Shown: positions 18,871 through 26,182 of the stretch, piece by piece
How the letters are laid out: each line of letters begins with the position of its first letter
How positions within the stretch are numbered: position 1 is the stretch's first letter
Source of the DNA: Bifidobacterium lemurum
Lineage (GTDB): Bacteria; Actinomycetota; Actinomycetes; Actinomycetales; Bifidobacteriaceae
Assembly: GCF_014898175.1 (NCBI RefSeq)
Contig: NZ_CP062948.1
Span: 372,001-436,000, forward strand
DNA: 64,000 bases
Direction: 5' to 3'
Notes under the pieces: generated by a model
The model's input: the letters and a program-made list of their open reading frames with translations, nothing else
Database searches by the model: none
Told to the model about the DNA's origin: nothing
Program-made: the position numbers and the translations under genes

Positions 18871-20346
18871 TCACAGCCCGACCAGAGCGGTCACGAACGC
18901 GTCGATTGCGGAACGCGCGGCCTCGTAGTCCGTCGGATCGTTGACGACCACGGCGAAGGAGAGCGCGCCGCCATCGATGCGCGAGACGTTGCCGGCCATC
19001 GACGTGACCGTGCCGAGGCTGCCGGTTTTCACTCGCAGCAGACCGGCCGCCGATTCGTCGGTGTATCGGGTGGCGGCGGTGCCGACCAGTCCCGCGATGG
19101 ACAATCCCTCCGCCGCGGCGGCGCCGTTGCCGGCGGTGAGGTTATGCGTCTGCACGGCGGCCAGGGTGCGCACGGTCAGCCGCGAACCTGGGGTCAGTCC
19201 CGAACAGTCGGCCATCGTCAGTCCCGTGGTGTCGATGCCCAGTTCCCGCAGCGCCTCCTCGACCGCGGCGGTGGCGCCGGCGGGCGAATTGTCGGCGCCG
19301 CGCGCGATGGCGGTCAGCCTGCCGAACTCCTCGGCGAGCGTGTTGTCCGAATATCGCAGCGCGAAGGCGAGCACCTCGGCCAATGTGGCCGATGAGACGC
19401 TGGCCAGGGGTGAAAGATCCTCCGGCGTGGTTCCCTCGCTGGGCCCGCCGCTCACGGTGATGCCTTGCTCGGCCAGCCGGGTGGCGAATACGGCGGCCGC
19501 ATCGGCCGCGGTGGTCTGCGACAACGGCGGATACAACGAGGAATCGTCGGGATTGGAGGGTTTGGGCAGGGCGCTCGACCATTGACGGCCGCCATCCACG
19601 GCCATGGACGAGACGGGCGTGTAGTAAAGGTGGTCGCCGTTGTTCTCCTCGATGCCCTCCGGCGAGCGCAGGTCGCCGAACAGGGTATCGTCGTAGACCA
19701 GTGTGACGGCGGTGATGCCGCGCTGCGACAACGCGGCGGCCGTCCTTTCCGCCAGTGTGCCCAATCCAGCGCGTCCGTTGACGTGCTCGGGGTCGCTTGC
19801 GCCCTCGCCGAGCAGCATGTCGCCGTTGCCGGTAAGCACCAATGTGGCGGTGCCGTCGTCGTGTTGGATGAGATAGGTTTCGGTGTCGAGCGTCGAGCCC
19901 ATGTCGAGGGTGGTGGAGGCGGCGAGCGCGGTCAGCGTCTTCATAGTGGAGGCCGGCTCACGCGGGGTGCTTGACTCGTATTGCGCCACGACATCGCCTT
20001 GGGCGTCGACGATGATGGCCGAAAGGCCGTCGCCGACGCCTTCGGCGGAGACGAGCGTTTCGATCAGGTCGGATGCGGCCTGCGGATCGACGGTTTTGGT
20101 CGAGTCGAGATCGCCCACGATGCCGTCGCCGACGCGCACGACGGACGGGGCGGGATAGTCGCTTGCGGCGACGGTCCGTTGCGTCAGCAGGCCCGGGGCC
20201 GCGTCATACACGTCGGCCACGGCGTATCCCACGCACAGCGCCACGGTGAGCGCCACCGAAACCAGAACGGTCCACCGGCGCCGCCGCATGTCATGCACGG
20301 TTTGGGTTCCGGGCCGTGGCCGTTGATTCGCCGTCTCGAAAGCCAA
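18871..20346 (-). CDS. dacB: D-alanyl-D-alanine carboxypeptidase / endopeptidase (peptidase S13, PBP4 type)
   Basis: About 491 residues. A basic N-terminus and one hydrophobic segment (WTVLVSVALTVALCVGYAVA) form an uncleaved anchor or signal peptide, so the enzyme acts outside the membrane, trimming peptidoglycan stem peptides. The penicillin-binding active site is complete: STMK, SDN (RYSDNTLAE) and KTG (RVKTGSLG). The TTG at 20346 is preferred because AAGGAG lies about 8 nt upstream; the ATG at 20289 has no ribosome site and the GTG/ATG at 20460 would lie inside the ABC permease gene. Start confidence is moderate. First gene of dacB-tilS-hpt-ftsH. Confidence 0.92.
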   Translation of the reverse strand: MAFETANQRPRPGTQTVHDMRRRRWTVLVSVALTVALCVGYAVADVYDAAPGLLTQRTVAASDYPAPSVVRVGDGIVGDLDSTKTVDPQAASDLIETLVSAEGVGDGLSAIIVDAQGDVVAQYESSTPREPASTMKTLTALAASTTLDMGSTLDTETYLIQHDDGTATLVLTGNGDMLLGEGASDPEHVNGRAGLGTLAERTAAALSQRGITAVTLVYDDTLFGDLRSPEGIEENNGDHLYYTPVSSMAVDGGRQWSSALPKPSNPDDSSLYPPLSQTTAADAAAVFATRLAEQGITVSGGPSEGTTPEDLSPLASVSSATLAEVLAFALRYSDNTLAEEFGRLTAIARGADNSPAGATAAVEEALRELGIDTTGLTMADCSGLTPGSRLTVRTLAAVQTHNLTAGNGAAAAEGLSIAGLVGTAATRYTDESAAGLLRVKTGSLGTVTSMAGNVSRIDGGALSFAVVVNDPTDYEAARSAIDAFVTALVGL

Positions 20347-20401
20347 CTGCCGCACTCCTTGTCTTCCAACAACCGATGGGACCCTCGCCCACCGAAGCGC
20401 G

Positions 20402-22081
20402 TCACTTCTGCAGGCTGGCGAACGATTCGAGCGTCTGTACGATCTTGACCATCCGCACATCCATCAGCTTACCGCCAAGCCATGAACCCACGAGCAACGC
20501 CACGACGCCGTTGACCAACGCGCCCACGCCGACGCCCGCCAACACGACCGTGGCGTCGCCCACGGTCAGGCCAAGCACCAGCGCCACGATGCCGGTCGGC
20601 AGCATGAGGATGACGGAGCCGAACAGATGCGCGAAGGGGAAGAAGCCCTGCGCGGCCAAGCGCCCCTGCGGAGACGAGAACGGCTTTTCGATCGAGGGAA
20701 CCGGGTACATGAGCACGCAGGACAGCACTTCGGCCAGGCCGAGGCCTGCGAACACGACGCCGATGCCGATGCCGGTGCACACCAGTCCGAGCGCCAGCCC
20801 GTCGCCGGTGCGCCAATCCCCCGTGAATACGAAGATGCCCAAGGAGAGAACCAGTATGTAGACCAGCGAGAACGTCGCGTAGACACGCACGCGGCCGAAG
20901 CGGTCGTCGCGCCCGCGCACGCCGGCGAGCACCTGCATGGTGAAGCCGCCGCCGTCATAGGCCAGGCCGTTGCCCTCCACCATCATCATGAACAGGCCCA
21001 TCCAAGTGAGCGACTGCCAGATCATCACGGAAAGACCATGCGACTGAATGCCGAAAATCACCACGAACAGCAGCGGCATAAGGAACATCACCGACAGGCG
21101 CGGGTCCCGGCGCATCGAAATGAGCAGTCGGGCGGAGATCGCGCCGGACGGCGAGTCAGGCATCCATGAGAACGCGCCGATACCTTTGATTTTGGCAGTC
21201 GCGGCATCGCGCCCGGCGACCAGGCGTTCGCGACGCAGACACCAGGTGCAGACCATGAAGCACACCACCCAGGTGAGCGCGAGCACGGCGAGACGGCCGA
21301 GCAACGGCAGCCAAGCGCCGGCGAACGCGTCGAACGGCAGTTGGAAGGCGGCCGCGAGCGGCGTCCAAGCCAGGATGTCGGCGAGCATCGTACCGCCGGC
21401 CATCAGGGCGGCCGTATCGAAACCTTCGGATTCCACACTGCTGTTGAGCACGATGCTCGGCATCTGGCACAGCAGAATGGACACCACCGTCGTGACGATA
21501 TAGAACATGGTCCGACCGCGCGTGGAAGTGACCATCGAGGTGGCCAATGAGATGATCATACGCGAGATGCTGATCATCGTGACGACGGCCAGCGGCGCGG
21601 CGACGACCGCCACCAGCACGGGCACCGGCCCCATCCAACGGTAGGCCATGGCCCACAGCGCGAAGGCGAGCGTGCCGCCGATGGCAGGCGCCCCGGAAAG
21701 CCCCGCAAGCAGCAGACCGAACTGCAGCGTGCGGTCCTCGATACCATATAATTCGAATTTTTTAGGGCTCAGCGAGGATCCCTCGCCGATCAGCATAAGC
21801 TGGATGGCCGCGACGAACAGCAGCAGGCAGGCCGCGACGATGACGACCACACAGCGGGTCACCGACGCGTAGTCACGAGCCGCAGCCGAAGCCTGTCCCG
21901 CCGGCGATCCCATCAAATCAGGACCGAAACCGAGAGCGAACGCACCCGCCGCCACACCGATGACGCACATGGCACCCATCGCCAGACAGACGACATAGCC
22001 GACGGTCTGCCACACGGATTTGCGCATGGCCGCGAAAGTCAGCGCCCAACGCAGGCGGACGATATTCAACGCGATGGTCAT
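20402..22081 (-). CDS. ABC transporter permease (about 12 membrane segments)
   Basis: A 559-residue polytopic protein with roughly 12 membrane segments in two halves of six, separated by a cytoplasmic loop (RRERLVAGRDAATAKIKG). No ATPase motif is present. It overlaps the upstream ATP-binding gene by 4 bp (ATGA), so the two products should form one ABC transporter. The large, two-half permease with a single ATPase resembles bifidobacterial and firmicute exporters of unknown substrate. The substrate cannot be inferred. It lies 55 bp before dacB on the same strand. Confidence 0.88.
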   Translation of the reverse strand: MTIALNIVRLRWALTFAAMRKSVWQTVGYVVCLAMGAMCVIGVAAGAFALGFGPDLMGSPAGQASAAARDYASVTRCVVVIVAACLLLFVAAIQLMLIGEGSSLSPKKFELYGIEDRTLQFGLLLAGLSGAPAIGGTLAFALWAMAYRWMGPVPVLVAVVAAPLAVVTMISISRMIISLATSMVTSTRGRTMFYIVTTVVSILLCQMPSIVLNSSVESEGFDTAALMAGGTMLADILAWTPLAAAFQLPFDAFAGAWLPLLGRLAVLALTWVVCFMVCTWCLRRERLVAGRDAATAKIKGIGAFSWMPDSPSGAISARLLISMRRDPRLSVMFLMPLLFVVIFGIQSHGLSVMIWQSLTWMGLFMMMVEGNGLAYDGGGFTMQVLAGVRGRDDRFGRVRVYATFSLVYILVLSLGIFVFTGDWRTGDGLALGLVCTGIGIGVVFAGLGLAEVLSCVLMYPVPSIEKPFSSPQGRLAAQGFFPFAHLFGSVILMLPTGIVALVLGLTVGDATVVLAGVGVGALVNGVVALLVGSWLGGKLMDVRMVKIVQTLESFASLQK

Positions 22082-23055
22082 CGCACGCCTCCGTTGCCGT
22101 CCGACGCGCCGGTACGACCGGTCGGCGCGGGCGTCCCGATCGGATTCTGGACCGGGGTCATGGGCTGGACCGGAACCATGGGCTGGATTGGATTTGTGGC
22201 GGAACCCGGCGCGGAAGCCGGCATGGACGCATCATTCGCGCCGCCGTCGAGCCAGTCGAGTTTGGCCGCGCCGTGACGCCCGCCGACAAGCGTGAGGAAG
22301 CGCTCCTCCAAGTCGCCGCCCGCCGCCACTTGGTCGACGGTGCCGGCCGCGCACACCTGGCCGCGGTTGATGATGGCCACATGCGTGCACATCTTCTCGA
22401 CCAGCGCCATCACATGCGAGGAGATGATCACCGTACCGCCGGTGGCCGCGTATTCAATCAGGATATCGCGCAGATTCGCGCTGGAAACCGGATCGACCGA
22501 TTCGAACGGCTCGTCGAGCACAAGAATGCGCGGACTGTGGATCATCGCGGCCGCAAGACAGATCTTCTTGGTCATGCCGGAGGAATAGTCAACCACCATC
22601 GTGTTCGCCGACTGCGCCAAATCGAAGGCGTTCAGCAGATCGTTGGCGCGGCGCAGCACCTCGTCGCGGCGCATGCCGCGCAGCATGCCCGAGTAGACCA
22701 GCAGCTGCAGGCCGGTAAGCCTGTCGAAGATCTGACCGGCCTGCGGCATCACGCCGATTTCGCGCTTGACGCGGTTGACGTCGCTCCACACGTCGTTGCC
22801 GAGGATCATCGCCGTGCCCGCGTCCGGCACGAGCAGGCCGGTGAGCATGTTCAGCGTGGTGGTTTTGCCAGCGCCGTTGGGGCCGACCAAGCCGTAGAAG
22901 GAACCGACGGGAATGTCGAGAGCCAGACCGTTGACGGCGACCTTGTCGTCGAAGCGCTTGAACAGGCCGCGGATCGACACGGCGGCGGAAGGATCGGGAG
23001 GAATCGGAGCATAACCAACAGAATTGGCGAAAGTGTCGAATGTCATGGTTTCCAT
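22078..23055 (-). CDS. ABC transporter ATP-binding protein
   Basis: About 325 residues, with Walker A GPNGAGKTT, the signature as SSGMTKK, Walker B ILVLDEPFESVD and switch His in ISSHV. This arrangement is typical of DrrA/CcmA-like export ATPases. A low-complexity Pro/Gln/Val tail (about residues 265-325, with PIQPMVPVQPMTPVQNP repeats) follows the nucleotide-binding domain. The start is uncertain: ATGs at 23055 and 23046 and a GTG at 23067 are all weakly preceded; 23055 is used here. It is coupled to the permease downstream. Confidence 0.9.
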   Translation of the reverse strand: METMTFDTFANSVGYAPIPPDPSAAVSIRGLFKRFDDKVAVNGLALDIPVGSFYGLVGPNGAGKTTTLNMLTGLLVPDAGTAMILGNDVWSDVNRVKREIGVMPQAGQIFDRLTGLQLLVYSGMLRGMRRDEVLRRANDLLNAFDLAQSANTMVVDYSSGMTKKICLAAAMIHSPRILVLDEPFESVDPVSSANLRDILIEYAATGGTVIISSHVMALVEKMCTHVAIINRGQVCAAGTVDQVAAGGDLEERFLTLVGGRHGAAKLDWLDGGANDASMPASAPGSATNPIQPMVPVQPMTPVQNPIGTPAPTGRTGASDGNGGVR

Positions 23056-23129
23056 ACTACCCCACACGCGAAGGGCTGCCTTGCTGTTGTCAACACCCGT
23101 GCACAGCCGCGCAGCGGCATATCATGTGG

Positions 23130-23256
23130 CACATGGTGCGGTCCATGGTGCGGTGGTGCCCATGGTGCGGCACTTTCCATGGTGCGGTGCCTCGAAAACG
23201 TTGAAATTCCAACCCACCGCACCATGTAGTCACCGCACCATGGACCGCACCATGTG
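23130..23256. repeat. Perfect 26-bp inverted repeat built from CATGGTGCGG modules
   Basis: CACATGGTGCGGTCCATGGT then GCGGTG (23130-23155) is the exact reverse complement of 23231-23256. The module CATGGTGCGG occurs at 23132, 23144, 23161 and 23178, and its complement CCGCACCATG at 23217, 23233 and 23245. A nested 12-bp arm pair (23178-23189 with 23215-23226) sits in the 75-bp loop. It lies between the 5' end of the ABC operon and the 3' end of the GT2 gene. No coding potential is supported. Confidence 0.9.
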
Positions 23257-23261
23257 ATGGC

Positions 23262-23397
23262 TCCGCGGCCTTTGTATAATCGCGCAACGATTACGAGGGT
23301 GACATCTTAAGGAGCTACGCTCGGGAAAACCCACAGGGTTTTCCCTTCACTGCGCCGCCTCCGCGGCCTTTGTGTAATTGCTTCGCAATTACGAGGC
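23262..23397. repeat. 38-bp imperfect direct repeats flanking a terminator hairpin
   Basis: CTCCGCGGCCTTTGTATAAT followed by CGCGCAACGATTACGAGG (23262-23299) recurs at 23360-23397 as a variant with TGTAATTGCTTCGCAATTAC. Each copy carries a small internal hairpin. The second copy covers the last codons and stop of the GT2 gene. Confidence 0.8.
23323..23345. terminator. Hairpin downstream of the GT2 gene
   Basis: GGGAAAACCC (23323-23332), loop ACA, GGGTTTTCCC (23336-23345): a perfect 10-bp stem between the two 38-bp repeats. It is probably the terminator of the minus-strand GT2 operon, though it lacks a U-tract outside the stem. Confidence 0.65.
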
Positions 23398-24621
23398 CGC
23401 GCCTTTATGTTGTATGGGTTTCCATTGGGCTTTGGCGAAGATGGCCTGGAAGGAAATCGGCACGTAGCTGAGCATGTAGATCGGGAAGCTGAGCACGTAG
23501 GCGAACAGCTCCTTGTTGGTGGCGCCGATCTGATCGCGTTCCGCGAGAATCGTCAGGGCCGCCAACGCCATCATTCCGAGGATGCTGGTGATGATGCCGC
23601 TCGACCATCCGGTCAGCGACTGCAATTGGCTGGACCAGGTCACGAATCCGAACGCGGCGAACAGACATCCCATCGCCACGCGTACCACGCCAAGCACGGT
23701 GAACGGGCACAGCAGCAGCGTGAAATCGATGCAGGAGAAGTCGCGTTCGCGCACGGCGCGCTTGATCAGCGCCTCGCCGTAATAGCGGAACACCTGCAGG
23801 AATCCCTTGCTCCAACGCAAGCGCTGCCGCCAGCTCTGCGCGAAGGTGACCGGCTGCTCGTCGTAGAGAATGGCGGTGCCGCAATAGCCGATGCGGTCGC
23901 CATGCAGAATCGAATCCATGGTGAATTCGAGATCCTCGGTGAGCAGATGGAACTTCCACCCCTTGTTGCGCTGCATCACCTCGCGCGAGAACATGAAACC
24001 GGTGCCGCCCACATGGCAGCTGGAGCCGAAGATCATACGCGAGCTGTTGAGGAACCGCGATTCGCGGATGAACCACAGCGCCGAGCCGGACGACACCCAG
24101 TTGTCGGCGAGGTTCACCGAATTGCGGTAGCTGGTCAGAATGCGGAAGCCCGACTGGTAGGCCTTGTTCATCTCCGCGACATAACGACGGTCGAGCTTAT
24201 TGTCCGCGTCGAACACGAAATACGCGTCGTACCGCTCGGCCGCTCCGGATTCGATCATATGGTTGAGCAGATAGCTGAGCGCGTAGCCTTTGCCGATCTG
24301 CTCGGTGTTGTGCCGTTCGACCACATGGCAGCCCAGATCGCGCCCCACCTGGGCGGTCTGGTCGGTGCAGTTGTCGGCCACCAGCCAGATGTCGATGAGT
24401 TCGCCGGGATAGGTCTGTTCGCGGATCGAGGCGATGAGGTTGCCGATCACATTCTCCTCGTTGCGCGCGGAGATCAGCACGGCGAAATGCCTGTCTTCGG
24501 GCGCGTCGGGGAACCGGGCCGGCTTGGCCAGCAGCGACATGATGATGCAGGCGGCTTGGTAGAGGATGCCCGCCGCGCCCAGGATGACCAGCAGGACATC
24601 CAACACGTTCAGCAGCAGCAT
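23389..24621 (-). CDS. Family 2 glycosyltransferase (membrane-bound, processive type)
   Basis: About 410 residues: an N-terminal membrane helix, a GT-A catalytic domain and three to four C-terminal helices, as in BcsA/NodC/IcaA-like synthases. The motifs are VLISARNEE, a nucleotide-binding Asp region (ADNCTDQT), FDADN, the catalytic LTEDLEF and QRLRW. It should use a UDP- or other NDP-sugar to build a surface glycan. The ATG at 24621 shares its A with the TGA of the AI-2E-family gene (TGATG); a GTG at 24630 is the alternative. Its last codons and stop fall inside a repeated element. Confidence 0.9.
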   Translation of the reverse strand: MLLLNVLDVLLVILGAAGILYQAACIIMSLLAKPARFPDAPEDRHFAVLISARNEENVIGNLIASIREQTYPGELIDIWLVADNCTDQTAQVGRDLGCHVVERHNTEQIGKGYALSYLLNHMIESGAAERYDAYFVFDADNKLDRRYVAEMNKAYQSGFRILTSYRNSVNLADNWVSSGSALWFIRESRFLNSSRMIFGSSCHVGGTGFMFSREVMQRNKGWKFHLLTEDLEFTMDSILHGDRIGYCGTAILYDEQPVTFAQSWRQRLRWSKGFLQVFRYYGEALIKRAVRERDFSCIDFTLLLCPFTVLGVVRVAMGCLFAAFGFVTWSSQLQSLTGWSSGIITSILGMMALAALTILAERDQIGATNKELFAYVLSFPIYMLSYVPISFQAIFAKAQWKPIQHKGAAS

Positions 24622-26141
24622 CAGCGCCACCCCGCACGAGGATTGCCGTCGGCCGAACGCGCGCCGCTCCCGTCCTCACGCCCGTCGACGTCGGACCGAC
24701 CACGGTCTTCGGCTCCGGATTCGTCCCCGTCCACGATCCCGCCTTCGTTCTCGTCGGCACCCGCGAGCGGACGGCGCTCCTGTCCGGACAGCACGTTCTT
24801 CGGAATCGCCACCGTGGCGGAATCCTCGTCATCCCCGTCGTCGGACGACGCGATGTTGTAGATCTGCTCCTGCAGGCGGCGCAGCTCGTCGTTGATCGGC
24901 ACACGGCCGGCCGTGCTTTTGGCCGCGCGCGGCATATGCTCGGCCACCGGTTTGATCACATGGTCGGCGATCACCTCGCCGGCCTCCACCACCTTGGACT
25001 TCTTCACCGGCTCGGGATCGTTCATCAACGGAGAATCGACCAGCTCATACCGCTTGGTGTATGCGCGGAACACGGCCTGCAGACTGGCGGTGATCGGCAA
25101 AGCCAGGAATGCGCCGAGCGCGCCGAACAGGGAGCCGAACAGCAGCACGGCGAGGAAGGCCACGGCCTCGTTGAGATCCATCGTGCGCTGCGAGATCTTC
25201 GGCGAGAGGATCATGTTCTCGATCTGCTGGTAGACGACGATGAACACCAGCACGGCGAGCGCCGCCGGCACGCCGTTGTTGCTCCATGCGAACAGCACCG
25301 GCAGCGCGCCGCCGACGTAGGTGCCGACCACGGGGATGAACTGGGAGACCAGACCGCAGAAGATCGCCAACGGCAGCCAATAGGGCACGTGGATGACCTC
25401 AAGGAAGATGCCGGTGCAGGTGGCGTTGATCAGGGCGAGGATCGAACGGGAGAACAGGAATCCGGAGATCTGCTCCTGCACGATCGTCCACACCAGCAGG
25501 AAACGGCGCTGCTGGGAGGGCCCCATCCACTGGCACAGCGAACGGCGCATTTTGGGGCCGGCCGCCGAAACGTAGAAGGTCACCATCAGCACGGTGAGCA
25601 GGTCGATCAGCACACTGAAGACGCCCATCGTGGTGTTGAGCGCCTGTCCGGCGAAGTCGGTGACCCACGAGGTCTGCAGGTTCTTGATGATCTCCGTGCC
25701 CAAGCTGTCGATCTCCGGCAGCCGGAACGTGGTGTACTGGGCCACCAGATCGGCGATCTGCTGGTAGAGCGCGGGCATCCCCCGCACCATGCCGACGACC
25801 TGCTGCACGAACATGTTGCCGAACAACGCCAGCAGGCCGACGATCGCCACGCACAGCAGCAGCAGGGCGGAGGCCGAGGCGACGCCCCGCTTCCACCCAT
25901 GCCGCACCAGGGCGACGACCATCGGCTCCACCGCCAACGCGATGAAGATGGAGATGACCACATCGAGCACGATGTAGTCGATCTTGCTCCACGACCTCCA
26001 GACGAAATACGCCAGGAACACGGCTATGGCCGTGTACAGCAAGGCGCGCCCGAACCATTCCGGAGGCCGGCGCGCATCCCCTTTGGAGGGGAACACCGAC
26101 GCGAAGTCGATCCGTTCGTTGTCTTCATCGTTGATGCTCAT
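24621..26141 (-). CDS. AI-2E family (UPF0118/PerM) transporter
   Basis: A 506-residue membrane protein with about eight hydrophobic segments, including the conserved FIPVVGTYVGG and LSPKISQRTMDLNEAVAFLAVLLFGSLFGALGAFLALP regions that define the family. Members include AI-2 exporters and Na+/H+ antiporters, so the substrate is not predictable. A hydrophilic Asp/Glu-rich tail of about 110 residues follows the last helix, longer than usual. It is 41 bp downstream of pepN and overlaps the GT2 gene by 1 bp. Confidence 0.9.
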   Translation of the reverse strand: MSINDEDNERIDFASVFPSKGDARRPPEWFGRALLYTAIAVFLAYFVWRSWSKIDYIVLDVVISIFIALAVEPMVVALVRHGWKRGVASASALLLLCVAIVGLLALFGNMFVQQVVGMVRGMPALYQQIADLVAQYTTFRLPEIDSLGTEIIKNLQTSWVTDFAGQALNTTMGVFSVLIDLLTVLMVTFYVSAAGPKMRRSLCQWMGPSQQRRFLLVWTIVQEQISGFLFSRSILALINATCTGIFLEVIHVPYWLPLAIFCGLVSQFIPVVGTYVGGALPVLFAWSNNGVPAALAVLVFIVVYQQIENMILSPKISQRTMDLNEAVAFLAVLLFGSLFGALGAFLALPITASLQAVFRAYTKRYELVDSPLMNDPEPVKKSKVVEAGEVIADHVIKPVAEHMPRAAKSTAGRVPINDELRRLQEQIYNIASSDDGDDEDSATVAIPKNVLSGQERRPLAGADENEGGIVDGDESGAEDRGRSDVDGREDGSGARSADGNPRAGWR

Positions 26142-26182
26142 GGCTCACCATTCTCGTTATCGGCGTTGGCCGCGTCGGTCGA

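Noticed and set aside
23068..23388. Short ORFs in the inverted-repeat region
   Set aside because: They translate CATGGTGCGG modules and terminator DNA; no ribosome sites.
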